Source: Algoriphagus ratkowskyi (GTDB lineage Bacteria; Bacteroidota; Bacteroidia; Cytophagales; Cyclobacteriaceae). From it: a DNA stretch of 64,000 bases. Shown piece after piece: positions 18,230 to 28,600 of the stretch. Where the stretch lies: assembly GCF_002150505.1 (NCBI RefSeq), contig NZ_MSSV01000014.1, forward strand, positions 1 through 64,000, given 5' to 3'. Position 1 is the first letter of the stretch. Every line of letters starts with the position of its first letter. The translations under genes and the position numbers were made by a program. The notes under the pieces are model-generated. The model had not been told where the DNA came from. It did no database searches and worked only from the letters and a program-made list of their open reading frames with translations.

Positions 18230-20542
18230 ATGAAAATACGGGACATAACGTTGGCCCAGGAGGCAATTTTTAGGTGCCGAATATACCTCATATTCTCGGT
18301 AGTTGCATTTAATTGTCTTTACTTAAACGTTGCATTGAGTCAAGAAATTGGGGCATACCGCACAATTGCTAGTGGGAATTTTGGAAATATAGGAATATGG
18401 CAAGTGTATAACGGCACACTTTGGACTCCGGCATCCGCCAAACCTAGTCATGTGAATGACATTTATATAGACCAAGGTCATTTATTAACCTTAACGGGTA
18501 ACGAGGAAGTCAAGAGTGTCTTTATTAATGCTGAAACTGGAGCAAATCAGAAATTGAATCTGAATGCATCGAATCTAAATATTTATGGTACGCTTCAGGC
18601 ATTTTCAGGTGCTGCCCCAGGTTCAGCTACTGGATCATGGAACAGCCAAAACTGGATAGGCAACTCCATTATAAGCACATTAACATTTAAGGGGAACTCA
18701 AGAATAATTATTCCTAAAAATGCTTGGAGTGGATTTACAACCCAAAGTAGATATACAGTGATTTTCGATCCTGGAGCAGGAAAAACTTTGACAATTGAGG
18801 AGCCATTTAAAGCTGTAAGATTTATTGTTAGATCGGGTATTGTACTGCAAAAATTAGATACTTCTGTAATTCCAAACTTTTGTTCATCACTCTCTTTCAA
18901 TACGGAAACCACCTTCTATCCTGCAGGTCCGTTTGGAGATTTTATAATCGAAAATGGTGGGATATTTATATCTGAATGCAATGAAAAAATAATAGCAAGA
19001 TCTGTGACAGGATCAGTAAGTGCCAATCTCTTTAATATTCAAACAGGTGGTGAGCTTGTTTTGGAAGGCACAACTCCGAGAATTGAAGCAGCAAATTTTC
19101 AACTTGAAGGAAAAGTAACATTCAGGGGAGGCTCATCGACTAAGACATTACTAACATCTTCCTTTGCTGATGCAGGTACTATCAATAGCTTCCATCATCT
19201 GGAAATTCAAGGAACTCAAAACGTTTCCTTCCCAGCATCTATATCCGTAACTGGCGACATTTCTAAAGTTGGTACAGGCACATTCCTAACATCAACTAGC
19301 CATATAACTTTCACAGGAAATCAGGTCCAAACTGTTTCCGGATTTTCCCTAACTCCAAGGGATTTGACAGTCAACAAATCAGGAGGAAAAGTCAATTTAG
19401 CCCAAAATCTTACAGTCCTGAGAAATCTAACTATGCTTAATGGAAAACTTGATTTCCAAAATAATCAGCTCACAATTAACTCATCCAATTCAGGAACTTA
19501 TAACTATACAGGAGGGTCATGGGAGAACTTATCCAGATTCATATACAACAATTCACCGACAAATCTCACTGCCATCAATGCTACGTTTCCCTTTGGAGAC
19601 AGATATCATGGTGGAATCCGAAAAGTTCAAATGCTCGGCACCTCAGCTGGCGGCAATCTCTCTATCAATTACACCGAATACAAAGGGGCAGATTTCAATC
19701 CTGGTTTTGAAGACACAGGAGGTATTCCAATTCTATATCGCCTATTTAGCTATTTCCAATTCTCCGGATTAAGCACATCCTTAAATCCATTGGAATTGAG
19801 GATTTCTGCAAACAATTTAATAGTTGATCAACCTGAAGATATTAGATTAGTTTGCACTGGATACGCTGCTCCAGGAAACCATATTTTGAGTATGGACGCT
19901 ATCAATCTTTGGGCAATTCGAGATCTTACATTTGACGATCTCCCTGGGAAAAATTTTACTGTTGGCAGCTTCAGAACATTGAGTATTCTTCCCGTCACTT
20001 GGCTTTCTGTTTCTGCGAAAAAACAAGGAGCAAACAACCAAATCACCTGGACAGTAGCGCAGGAAAAAGATAATGAGAAGTTTGAAGTCTATCATTCCAC
20101 AGATCCATTGGTAAAATGGACGAAATTAGGCGAAGTTTTAGGCAAAGGCGACACAGACACACCCGTCTCTTACTCATTTATTGATCAAAGTAGTTCTAAT
20201 TTATTTATATCCTATTACCAAATTAAGCAGTTTGATTATTCAGGAAAATGGGCTTGGAGCCCTGTGTTTAGACTGGAAAGAGATTTATCAAATTCAAATG
20301 ATCAACTTTCCATATCCCCAAATCCACACACCTACGGCAAAATTAGCGTTGTCCTAACTCAAAAATTGCATTCTGAAAAAACCCTCGTAAAAGTTCACAC
20401 CACTCAAGGTCTACTTATTTCATCCTTTAACTTTTATGAGGCTCAATTCTCTGAAAAACTAGAATTATTGAAGCCAGGGCTGTATCTCATCACCTTTTCA
20501 AATGAGAAATACAGCCATCATATCAGATGGATTAAGCATTAA
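18230..20542 (+). CDS. Secreted T9SS type A sorting domain protein
   Basis: A 770-residue protein. It has a hydrophobic signal segment (residues about 18-38, ending NVALSQ), then a beta-helix-like region of short strand repeats (LTFKGNSRIIIPKNAWSG; ITFTGNQVQTVSGFSL), then a linker (TWLSVSAKKQGANNQITWTV, as in the first protein of the window), and a C-terminal sorting domain beginning LSISPNPHTYG and ending in a basic tail. It is predicted to be exported to the cell surface by T9SS. The substrate or partner is unknown. It is divergent from the DUF4105 gene with a 41-bp gap. Confidence 0.85.
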   Translation: MKIRDITLAQEAIFRCRIYLIFSVVAFNCLYLNVALSQEIGAYRTIASGNFGNIGIWQVYNGTLWTPASAKPSHVNDIYIDQGHLLTLTGNEEVKSVFINAETGANQKLNLNASNLNIYGTLQAFSGAAPGSATGSWNSQNWIGNSIISTLTFKGNSRIIIPKNAWSGFTTQSRYTVIFDPGAGKTLTIEEPFKAVRFIVRSGIVLQKLDTSVIPNFCSSLSFNTETTFYPAGPFGDFIIENGGIFISECNEKIIARSVTGSVSANLFNIQTGGELVLEGTTPRIEAANFQLEGKVTFRGGSSTKTLLTSSFADAGTINSFHHLEIQGTQNVSFPASISVTGDISKVGTGTFLTSTSHITFTGNQVQTVSGFSLTPRDLTVNKSGGKVNLAQNLTVLRNLTMLNGKLDFQNNQLTINSSNSGTYNYTGGSWENLSRFIYNNSPTNLTAINATFPFGDRYHGGIRKVQMLGTSAGGNLSINYTEYKGADFNPGFEDTGGIPILYRLFSYFQFSGLSTSLNPLELRISANNLIVDQPEDIRLVCTGYAAPGNHILSMDAINLWAIRDLTFDDLPGKNFTVGSFRTLSILPVTWLSVSAKKQGANNQITWTVAQEKDNEKFEVYHSTDPLVKWTKLGEVLGKGDTDTPVSYSFIDQSSSNLFISYYQIKQFDYSGKWAWSPVFRLERDLSNSNDQLSISPNPHTYGKISVVLTQKLHSEKTLVKVHTTQGLLISSFNFYEAQFSEKLELLKPGLYLITFSNEKYSHHIRWIKH

Positions 20543-20625
20543 CAATCTTTTGAATGAATTATCTTAGCTGAAATACACTTTATCTCATTTTTTTTATCTT
20601 AGCCAGCTAAACCCAACCTCAATCG

Positions 20626-21939
20626 ATGACCATTCTTCTTGTCTTGCTCAGTATTGCCATCCTGGTGCTTCTGATCGTCTGGGCCAAGCTCAATCCTTTT
20701 TTAGCTTTTCTGATTTCCTCCATTGCAGCTGGTTTCCTTTTGGGACTTCCCGCAGACCAGATCGCTGGCTCTGTGCAGCGGGGAATGGGCGTACTATTAG
20801 GTGACTTGGTCATCGTAATCGTGATGGGCGCGATGCTCGGTAAGCTTGTCGCCGAAAGTGGTGCTGCGCAGCGAATCGCTGGTTTTCTGATGAAAGTCTT
20901 TGGCGAAAAACGCATCACCTGGGCCATGGCTATCACTGGGTTAGTGGTGGGTATTCCTTTGTTCTATAATGTAGGCTTCGTCCTGTTAGTCCCGTTGGCC
21001 TTCACAGTAGCGTATCAGTATAAAATCTCAGCTGTCTATGTAGGCATTCCTCTGTTGGCAGCACTTTCTGTGACGCATGGGTTTTTGCCTCCACATCCAT
21101 CGCCAGCAGCTTTGGTAGCACAGTTTGATGCAAATATGGGTTTGACTTTATTCTACGGTTTTCTGATTGCTATTCCTACCATTGCGCTGGCAGGACCTAT
21201 TTTCGCAAGAACTCTGAAAAATATGAAGGCGGAACCGCTGAAGACTTTTCAGGCAGAGATAAAACCTGAATCTGAGCTTCCTTCTACTGCTAATAGTTTT
21301 TTTACGGCTTTACTTCCAGTCGTATTATTGGTGGGAACCACGGCACTCAATCTCAATATAGCTGAAGAAAGTCCTCTTGCTCCTTTCATTCACTTCGTAG
21401 CTGATCCGGGAATCGTGATGTTGGTTTCAGTGCTAATTGCCACGTACACACTTGGTCTAAAACGCAAATTCACCATGAGGCAAATCATGGATCTATATAC
21501 TGTGGCGACCAAGGACATTGCGATGATTTTATTGATCGTAGCAGGAGCGGGTGCCTTGAAGCAAATCTTTACTGACACAGGAGTCAGCATGGTGATCGCT
21601 GAAGGATTGCAAAGTTGGGATATTCATCCTTTGATTCTGGCCTGGGTTATTACCGCAATCATACGTGTATGCGTGGGCTCAGCTACTGTTGCTGGACTAA
21701 CCACTGCTGGCATCATCGCTCCTCTGGTAACTACTATGAATGTGGATCCAAATCTTTTGGTACTTTCCATCGGAGCGGGAAGCTTGATGTTCTCCCACTT
21801 CAACGATGCTGGCTTCTGGATGTACAAGGAGTTTTTCAACGTAAGCATCAAAGATACCATCAAATCCTGGTCGGTCATGGAAACCATTGTAGCATTAGCC
21901 GGCTTGGGTGGGGTCCTACTCTTGGATATTTTTGTATAA
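20626..21939 (+). CDS. GntP-family gluconate/organic acid permease
   Basis: A 437-residue integral membrane protein with about 12-14 helices. Family features include LNPFLAFLISSIAAGFLLGL at the start, MGAMLGKLVAESGAAQRIA, GIPLFYNVGFVLLVPLAF, HGFLPPHPSPAALVAQF and VGSATVAGLTTAGII near the C-terminus. The GntP family carries gluconate and related hydroxy acids (also D-serine) with protons across the inner membrane. The next gene on the same strand is a RidA-family protein, with a 127-bp gap. Confidence 0.88.
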   Translation: MTILLVLLSIAILVLLIVWAKLNPFLAFLISSIAAGFLLGLPADQIAGSVQRGMGVLLGDLVIVIVMGAMLGKLVAESGAAQRIAGFLMKVFGEKRITWAMAITGLVVGIPLFYNVGFVLLVPLAFTVAYQYKISAVYVGIPLLAALSVTHGFLPPHPSPAALVAQFDANMGLTLFYGFLIAIPTIALAGPIFARTLKNMKAEPLKTFQAEIKPESELPSTANSFFTALLPVVLLVGTTALNLNIAEESPLAPFIHFVADPGIVMLVSVLIATYTLGLKRKFTMRQIMDLYTVATKDIAMILLIVAGAGALKQIFTDTGVSMVIAEGLQSWDIHPLILAWVITAIIRVCVGSATVAGLTTAGIIAPLVTTMNVDPNLLVLSIGAGSLMFSHFNDAGFWMYKEFFNVSIKDTIKSWSVMETIVALAGLGGVLLLDIFV

Positions 21940-22066
21940 AGTAAAAGTGCTTTTCTTTTGGTCAGTGGAGACACACATCGCCTTTCATGAAGCTAAAAAA
22001 ATCACCCAGATTTATTTAAACAATACCTCTCTGTTTCAGAGAATCAAGTAAAACAATAATATAATT

Positions 22067-22540
22067 ATGGAAACCCCAGAAAACAATTTTTCTAAACTTG
22101 GTCTAACGCTTCCCCCAGCACCGAAACCACTAGGCGTGTATAAGCCATGCTTGATTGATGGCAAATACCTTTATCTCTCAGGTCATGGCACGGTACAAGC
22201 TGACGGAACCCTGATTCTTGGTAGAATTGGCGAGGATATGGATCAAGAACACGGCAAATTAGCTGCTAGACAGGTGGGACTGGCAATGCTTGCAACAATT
22301 AAAGCAAATCTTGGCTCGCTAGATCGCGTGAAGCGAGTGATCAAAGTGCTTGGAATGGTGAATTGCATCTCTACTTTTGAAAAGCACCCCTACATCATCA
22401 ATGGATGCAGTGAGTTATTCGCACAGGTTTGGGGTGAAGAAAATGGTATAGGCGTACGATCAGCTGTAGGAATGGGTTCGCTACCTGGTAATATCCCAGT
22501 TGAAGTAGAAGCGATGTTTGAGCTTCACGAGGAAGCATAG
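22067..22540 (+). CDS. RidA (YjgF/YER057c/UK114) family protein
   Basis: A 157-residue protein with the RidA core: YLYLSGHGTVQADG, EHGKLAARQVGLAMLATIKANLGSLDRVKRVIKVLGMVN and VRSAVGMGSLPGNIPVEVEAMFEL. It belongs to the longer RidA variant (about 150 residues against 125-130). RidA proteins hydrolyse reactive enamine/imine intermediates made by PLP enzymes. Its place after a GntP-type permease suggests use of an imported amino or hydroxy acid, which is inference. Confidence 0.88.
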   Translation: METPENNFSKLGLTLPPAPKPLGVYKPCLIDGKYLYLSGHGTVQADGTLILGRIGEDMDQEHGKLAARQVGLAMLATIKANLGSLDRVKRVIKVLGMVNCISTFEKHPYIINGCSELFAQVWGEENGIGVRSAVGMGSLPGNIPVEVEAMFELHEEA

Positions 22541-22543
22541 AAA

Positions 22544-22619
22544 ATCCCGAGGTCTGTGAGGACAGAGACCTCGGGATTGAAAATGGTAATTTCCTGGTCT
22601 GTGGAGACACAGACCAGGG
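22544..22619. repeat. Two GTCTGTG-type hairpin repeats
   Basis: Hairpin 1 (22544-22579) has 16-nt arms AATCCCGAGGTCTGTG with one mismatch around a 4-nt loop. Hairpin 2 (22594-22619) is CCTGGTCTGTG-gaga-CACAGACCAGG with perfect 11-bp arms. Both share the GGTCTGTG core. A decayed third copy with GTGgagaCAC and a shared TTCATG flank lies at about 21960-21989. They sit between the convergent RidA and transglycosylase genes and could also act as terminators, though T runs are lacking. Confidence 0.75.
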
Positions 22620-22663
22620 CTTCATGCAAAAATTACTCGGATTCTTCAAATCCGGCTTTCCTT

Positions 22664-24058
22664 TTAAGGATGCACAAGTGCTTTGTAAGATTCGAATACG
22701 CTCATCACGTCTTTGACGTAGTTGACTGCCAGATGACCTTTGGCAAAGCCGCTTTTCACAATAGGATCCTGGTAATAGTCTGGATCGCTTTTTAGCTCCA
22801 AGAATTTGGAAACATCTGCCCAAGTCTGGGTATTTTCCCCAAATTTCAAGGTTAATCTCCAGGCATCTTCCACATGCCCGTGACCGATATTGTAAGATGC
22901 TAAGACAAATTTCAGGCGCTCTGAAGTATCTGGCACTCTTTCCATCCAGAACTTATCCAAGTATCTCAAATAGCGAACACCACCCATCAATGACTCACTT
23001 GGATCATCTGGGTTCTGTACGCCAAATCTCTCTAAGGTCACTGGCATCAATTGCAGCAAACCTCTTGCTCCAGCATAAGAAGTCGCCACTGTATCAAACC
23101 TAGATTCTTTATAAACGAGTGAAGCAAGTAATCTCCAATCCCAACCTAATTGTTCAGCTCCATCCTTAATGATATCATCGTAAACAGAAATTTGATTTCC
23201 AGCTAGAGATGAAAATGGACTATTTGTTCTGAAGTAACTGTTTTTGGAATTCAAAAAATACTTCGCATAGACATCAGGAATAAATCTCTTCTGCTTATCT
23301 GAAAGCCAAGTATCTAAGGAAGCTAAAAGCTTAGGGGAATTCTGACGTACGACCCACGATACATCATTTTCTTGTTGAACCTTCCATGAAATATCCAGTC
23401 CTTCGTAATAAGTAGCATTAACACGAGCAATATTCTGGTCGGCAATAGTCCATTTTATCTTCCCTTCTATTACTTTATCAATCAATGTTTCTTCGTGATC
23501 AGGCGAAGTAATTACTGTGTAATTTAACTGTAGCGAATCCTTTAAAGCGCAAAGCTGAGTCTTGTAAACAGCGCCTTCACGTACGTAAATTGTGTCAGTT
23601 TTTAATTGATCCCAAGAAGTGATCTTACCCGATGATTCATTGCCAACAAGCACTGTACTCATTTTGCCTAAAGGAAGAGAAAAAGAAGCTTTCTCAGATC
23701 TTTCTAGATTCTTTTCAAGATTCATTGCAATCACATCCACCTTGCCTTCATGCAGGTAATCAAATGCAACATCTATTTCAGAAACCATTACGAGATGCAA
23801 TTGAACATTCAGACGTTTAGCAAGATCCCGCAGGAGTTCATACTCGTAGCCCATTCTTCGTCCACGGTATATGTAATACCCCGTCGAATTATTATCCACT
23901 GCTGCGCGAATAAATCCACGATTTTGGATGCCTTGAAGGTCAAGCAGGTAGGTATCCTCTTTGGCGATAGAGCCGAAATTCTTCTCTATAAAAGTGCATT
24001 GCACACCGAAAAGTAGAAGTATTAATATGGAAGAAAATAAAATTATCGCTTTTTTCAT
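22664..24058 (-). CDS. MltF-like membrane-bound lytic murein transglycosylase (lipoprotein)
   Basis: A 464-residue protein with a lipoprotein signal (lipobox FGVQC, Cys21). It has an N-terminal substrate-binding-protein-like domain (residues about 45-275: GFIRAAVDNNSTGYYIYRGRRMGYEYEL) and a C-terminal SLT domain (about 290-455) with SLVYKESRFD (catalytic Glu) and GARGLLQLMPVT. This is the MltF arrangement. It cleaves peptidoglycan glycan strands with formation of 1,6-anhydro ends, acting on the periplasmic side of the outer membrane. Confidence 0.92.
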   Translation of the reverse strand: MKKAIILFSSILILLLFGVQCTFIEKNFGSIAKEDTYLLDLQGIQNRGFIRAAVDNNSTGYYIYRGRRMGYEYELLRDLAKRLNVQLHLVMVSEIDVAFDYLHEGKVDVIAMNLEKNLERSEKASFSLPLGKMSTVLVGNESSGKITSWDQLKTDTIYVREGAVYKTQLCALKDSLQLNYTVITSPDHEETLIDKVIEGKIKWTIADQNIARVNATYYEGLDISWKVQQENDVSWVVRQNSPKLLASLDTWLSDKQKRFIPDVYAKYFLNSKNSYFRTNSPFSSLAGNQISVYDDIIKDGAEQLGWDWRLLASLVYKESRFDTVATSYAGARGLLQLMPVTLERFGVQNPDDPSESLMGGVRYLRYLDKFWMERVPDTSERLKFVLASYNIGHGHVEDAWRLTLKFGENTQTWADVSKFLELKSDPDYYQDPIVKSGFAKGHLAVNYVKDVMSVFESYKALVHP

Positions 24059-24190
24059 TCACTAGAGCCGTCAGACTCTGGATGTTACGAAAAGCCAATT
24101 GGCAAATGTTATGCCAAAATAAAATAAATACATCTGTTAAAAAAAGCAAATAAAAAAGTGAAGGCTACTAAATTAGCCCTCATTTAGCTA

Positions 24191-25537
24191 TTAATCTTCT
24201 GACGTCAACTCAAAGCTTTCTAAACTATTTTCAAAAAATATCTTTCCTGAAAGTCTTCTTAATTCTATTTCCTGCTCCTTGATATTGAAAATAGATGTGA
24301 TTAATCTATTCTGCGCTGTCAACAAATTGACCTGTGCATCTCGAAATTCAAGGTAGGATGAGATTCCTAACCTAAACCGCTCCAAGGCAATATCTGTACT
24401 TTCTTTCGCGGTTTCGTAATTCTTCTTTTCCACTTCCAAAAGATTCTTATTGGTCAGGTAGGTATTGTAAGAACGATGAATATCTGATTTCAACTGTATT
24501 CCAAGCTGGTCGGTAGCATAAGATTGAATTTTCTCTTGAACCCTAGCATTTTGAATTCTACGGTTTAATGTCAACCCGTTAAAAAGATTAATAGTGATAT
24601 TTCCACCTCCATTAAATCCTTGACGTTGATTTTGAATTAAAAAGCCCGCGTCTGAATTAGAGGTATTATTGACATAATTTCCATTCAAATTTAAAACCGG
24701 CAATCTAGATATTCTCAATTCCTTCATTTGAAGAAATGCGACATTTTCTGCCCGTTGTGCGATCAACAGGTCCTTGTTATCAGTGAAAGCATTTTCTTCT
24801 AAGTCCATCAAGTAGAGCGGATCACCTATCAAGATGGTGTCTTTTACTGTGAAGCTACTGCCAGGATCCAAAGCCATCAGCTCATTCAAGTTCACACGCG
24901 CATTTTGAATCACCTGATCTTGCGTGAGTAACATCGTCAAATCAGAATTGTAATCAACTTGAGCAGTAAGGAAATCACGTTTTCCCGCCCCACCCAATTC
25001 GTACTGTGCCTTGGCAATATCCAACCTAGACTGACTAAGTTCTAAAGTAGTTTTTAAAACTTCGTATCGTTGTAGCTCAAGTACTAATCTATAATAGGCG
25101 GAAGATATACCTGCAACTGTGTTTTCAACAACTACTTTTGTTTCTAGCTCTGAGATCTCGGTAAGCTGCCCCAATCGCTTCATTATTACAAAACTTTCGG
25201 GCCTGAATCCATAAATAGCCGCGACAGAAAAGTTTTCATTTCTCGATCTTGCATCATTGATCATTCGTGGCTCAGGATCATTGAGGAATTTCTGCTCTAC
25301 ATCTTCTTTGCTGAAACTTCTCAAGTAAGTAGCATCCACACGTGGCATGAAGAGATCTCCACTACCAATTTTTTCATCTCCTTCACGGAGTGTAACAGTT
25401 TCCACTGCCATTTTTATTTGCAGATTATTCTCAAGTCCAAGTTGAATGGCCTTCTCCAAATCCAGAGACTCATTACTTTGGGCGTACACGCTTGTTCCAA
25501 AAATGCTCAAAAAGAGCAATAGGCTAAGGTTTTTCAT
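24191..25537 (-). CDS. TolC-family outer membrane efflux protein
   Basis: A 448-residue protein with a signal peptide (cleavage near VYAQS). Two outer-membrane-efflux repeats follow, rich in heptads of long helices (for example ELSQSRLDIAKAQYELGGAGKRDF and ALERFRLGISSYLEFRDAQVNLL). It forms the outer-membrane exit duct of the tripartite pump. Its ATG overlaps the TAA of the RND permease gene by one base (TAATG), so the two are translationally coupled. It is the last gene of the efflux operon. Confidence 0.93.
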   Translation of the reverse strand: MKNLSLLLFLSIFGTSVYAQSNESLDLEKAIQLGLENNLQIKMAVETVTLREGDEKIGSGDLFMPRVDATYLRSFSKEDVEQKFLNDPEPRMINDARSRNENFSVAAIYGFRPESFVIMKRLGQLTEISELETKVVVENTVAGISSAYYRLVLELQRYEVLKTTLELSQSRLDIAKAQYELGGAGKRDFLTAQVDYNSDLTMLLTQDQVIQNARVNLNELMALDPGSSFTVKDTILIGDPLYLMDLEENAFTDNKDLLIAQRAENVAFLQMKELRISRLPVLNLNGNYVNNTSNSDAGFLIQNQRQGFNGGGNITINLFNGLTLNRRIQNARVQEKIQSYATDQLGIQLKSDIHRSYNTYLTNKNLLEVEKKNYETAKESTDIALERFRLGISSYLEFRDAQVNLLTAQNRLITSIFNIKEQEIELRRLSGKIFFENSLESFELTSED

Positions 25538-28500
25538 TAAATTCTGGCTAATCTTCCTTCTTTGGAAGTGAGATAAGTGTAAATAGATGGGATTACAAAT
25601 AGCGTCAAGATAGTTGCGAACGCTAAGCCACCAATAACGGCAGCTCCCATCGGAACACGACTTTCAGCTCCAGCTCCTAAACCTAGTGCGATAGGCAAAA
25701 TCCCCAAGATTGTGGACAAACTAGTCATTAAAATCGGTCGGAATCTGGCTACAGCAGCACCATAAATTGCCTCATGAACTGTCATGCCCATAGCTTTTCT
25801 CTGATTTGCAAATTCCACAATCAAAATACCATTTTTCGTCACCAAGCCTATCAGCATGATTATACCGATCTGACTAAAGATGTTTAATGTAAAATCAAAT
25901 ATCCAAAGTGTGAATAAAGCACCGAAGAGTGCCAATGGCACAGTAAACATGATCGTAAGTGGATCCAAAAAGCTTTCAAACTGTGCAGAAAGCACCAGAT
26001 AAATCAATACTAAAGCGAATATAAATGCAAATAGTAAACTGTTTGAACTCTCTCGGAATTCCTTAGAGGGACCCGATACATCAGTGGTGTACGAATCATC
26101 TAAAACTTCAGCGGCAATCCGATCCATTTCTTCTAATCCTTTTCCAATTGTATATCCTTCGGCAAGGTTGGCGGAAACTGTTCCTGCTACGAAGCGATTG
26201 AATCTGTATAATTGCGGTGGAGTACTGTTCTCTGTGACAGTGACCAAATTATCTAATTGTACTAATGTACCATTTTCAGCACGTACATAAAGCATACGTA
26301 GGTTAAGTGGCTCATTTCTATCTTCAAGTCTCATTTCACCCACCACTTGATACTGCTTGCCATTCTTGATGAAGTAAGCAAATCGCTGTCCTGAGTAAGA
26401 TAATTGAAGTGTTCTGGCAATTTCCTGAATAGAAACCCCAATATTTCTCGCTTTTTCTCGATCTATTTCGATCTCCAGCTCTGGTTTAGTAAACTTTAAG
26501 TTGATGTCAGAGAAAATAAATACAGGACTTTTACCTACCTCTTCCATAAAAGTCGGAATTACCTCTTTCAACTTATCCAGGGTGGGAGCTTGCAACACAT
26601 ATTGCACAGGCAGACCACCACGGCTATTGCCAATGGATTGAGCTTGAGAAGCAAAAGCCTTTACTCCAGTATAACTCTTTAGCTTCTCATTTATCTCATT
26701 GAAATATTGGCCTTGGGTCTTTTCCCTATTTTCCGCATCTGTAAGAATGAATCGGACAAAACCTGAGTTAGTACTTGATGAACCAAAGCCTGGTGAGGTA
26801 ACAGATACTAATCCTTTAACTTCTTCTTTAGGAAAATGAGCCTTAAAATCTTCTACCATTTGATCAATCACTCGATCCATGTAACCAAATGTAGCTCCTT
26901 CGGGGCCGCTCATTCGTATTACGATTTCGCCTCGATCTTCTGTCGGTGCTAATTCAGTAGGTATTTCATTGAACAGCCAATAGATTCCGAAGCCCATCAT
27001 TCCTACCAATAGGAAGGATACCCAGCGAAATTGCATAAACCATGACAGCGCTGAATCATACTTGTTATTGATCCATACGAATCCAGGCTCAGTAAACATA
27101 TAAAAACGGTTGTGCTTTTCTCTTTTTTTCAAAAGCTTAGAACTCAACATAGGAGTCATCGTCAAAGCCACAAAAGAGGAAATAATCACTGCCCCTGCTA
27201 CTACGATTCCAAACTCTCGGAAGAGACGTCCCGTTGTTCCTGTCAAAAATATAACCGGAAGGAATACCGCTGCTAGCGCCACTGTAGTTGCGATAACTGC
27301 AAAAAATATTTCTTCAGAACCTTGTGCTGCTGCTTTTTCTGGCTCTTCTCCTTTTTCTATTCTAGAGTAAATATTCTCCAATACCACAATTGCGTCATCG
27401 ACCACGAGTCCAATCGAGAGGACAATTCCCAATAAAGTCAATACGTTGATCGAGAAATCCATCAAATACATGATAAAAAATACCCCTATCAAGGAAATAG
27501 GAATAGTCAGTACAGGAATGAATGTCGTGCGCCAATCCCTTAGAAACAGGAAGATAATTGCTACTACCAAGACAAATGCGGTGATAATAGTCTCTTGAAC
27601 TTCAGAGATAGAACTACGGATATATTTGGTAGTATCAAAACCTATTTCAAGACCAACATCTGCTGGTAAGTCCTTTTTGATGAACTCCAATCTACGGTAA
27701 AACTCATCCGCGATTTCAATACTATTAGAACCAGGCAATGGCACTAAGACTACCCCAACCATGGGTACTCCATCTCGCTTTAAAATACTACGCTCATTCA
27801 ATGCAGCTAACTCAGCTTTGCCTACATCCTGAAAACGAACAATATTATTCTGATCTTCTTTGATAATCAAATCATTGAATTCCTGAGGCGTACTCAATCT
27901 ACTTTTTGTCCGTACTGAAAGTTCAATGGTCTCGCCTTCTATTCTTCCTGAAGGCAATTCAACATTTTCACTTTGCACTTTGGAGAGTATATCCAGTGGC
28001 GTAACTCCGTAAGAGGCCATTTTGAGCGGGTCCATTCGCAGGCGGATTGCATATTCTTTTTCTCCCCAAATCTGTATTCTGCTTACTCCAGGAATTGTTT
28101 GAAGTCTTTCTTTGAAAATATTCTCTGCGATATCTGAGAGATCCAACAGGCTTCTTTCATCACTTTTTACATTCAAAAATATGATAGGCTGGGAATCTGC
28201 ATCGGCTTTTGAAACGACCGGAGGATCTGCATCGGGAGGAAGATTTCGTTGTGCACCAGAAACTTTATCACGCACGTCATTTGCTGCCGCTTCCAAATCT
28301 GCACCCACATCAAATTCCACTGTTATACTACTACCTCCATCATTAGAGGTAGAAGTCAGGGATTTGATGCCTTGAATACTATTTATAGCTTCTTCCAAAG
28401 GCTCGGTGATCTGCGCCTCAATAACATCGGCATTTGCCCCAACGTAGGAGGTTCGCACATTTATCACTGGGGGATCTACACTAGGAAATTCTCTGATACC

Positions 28501-28599
28501 TAACATAGAAATGCCGATGGCACCAAAAAGTATAATGACCAGAGACATTACGATGGCCAAAACTGGCCTGTTGATACTTATACTAGATAAACTCGCCAT
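25537..28599 (-). CDS. RND efflux permease (HAE-1, AcrB/MexF-like)
   Basis: A 1020-residue inner-membrane proton/drug antiporter. It has a first helix NRPVLAIVMSLVIILFGAIGI, large periplasmic loops after helices 1 and 7, the GLVVDDAIVVLENI motif in TM4 (proton-relay Asp pair), GTTGRLFREFGIVVAGAV, and C-terminal GLVTKNGILIVEFANQ. The frame is open 54 bp further up, but the conserved start MASLSSISINRP and the 1-bp gap after the adaptor stop codon support ATG at 28599. It works with the adaptor upstream and TolC downstream, and likely expels hydrophobic or toxic compounds. Confidence 0.95.
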   Translation of the reverse strand: MASLSSISINRPVLAIVMSLVIILFGAIGISMLGIREFPSVDPPVINVRTSYVGANADVIEAQITEPLEEAINSIQGIKSLTSTSNDGGSSITVEFDVGADLEAAANDVRDKVSGAQRNLPPDADPPVVSKADADSQPIIFLNVKSDERSLLDLSDIAENIFKERLQTIPGVSRIQIWGEKEYAIRLRMDPLKMASYGVTPLDILSKVQSENVELPSGRIEGETIELSVRTKSRLSTPQEFNDLIIKEDQNNIVRFQDVGKAELAALNERSILKRDGVPMVGVVLVPLPGSNSIEIADEFYRRLEFIKKDLPADVGLEIGFDTTKYIRSSISEVQETIITAFVLVVAIIFLFLRDWRTTFIPVLTIPISLIGVFFIMYLMDFSINVLTLLGIVLSIGLVVDDAIVVLENIYSRIEKGEEPEKAAAQGSEEIFFAVIATTVALAAVFLPVIFLTGTTGRLFREFGIVVAGAVIISSFVALTMTPMLSSKLLKKREKHNRFYMFTEPGFVWINNKYDSALSWFMQFRWVSFLLVGMMGFGIYWLFNEIPTELAPTEDRGEIVIRMSGPEGATFGYMDRVIDQMVEDFKAHFPKEEVKGLVSVTSPGFGSSSTNSGFVRFILTDAENREKTQGQYFNEINEKLKSYTGVKAFASQAQSIGNSRGGLPVQYVLQAPTLDKLKEVIPTFMEEVGKSPVFIFSDINLKFTKPELEIEIDREKARNIGVSIQEIARTLQLSYSGQRFAYFIKNGKQYQVVGEMRLEDRNEPLNLRMLYVRAENGTLVQLDNLVTVTENSTPPQLYRFNRFVAGTVSANLAEGYTIGKGLEEMDRIAAEVLDDSYTTDVSGPSKEFRESSNSLLFAFIFALVLIYLVLSAQFESFLDPLTIMFTVPLALFGALFTLWIFDFTLNIFSQIGIIMLIGLVTKNGILIVEFANQRKAMGMTVHEAIYGAAVARFRPILMTSLSTILGILPIALGLGAGAESRVPMGAAVIGGLAFATILTLFVIPSIYTYLTSKEGRLARI

Positions 28600-28600
28600 C

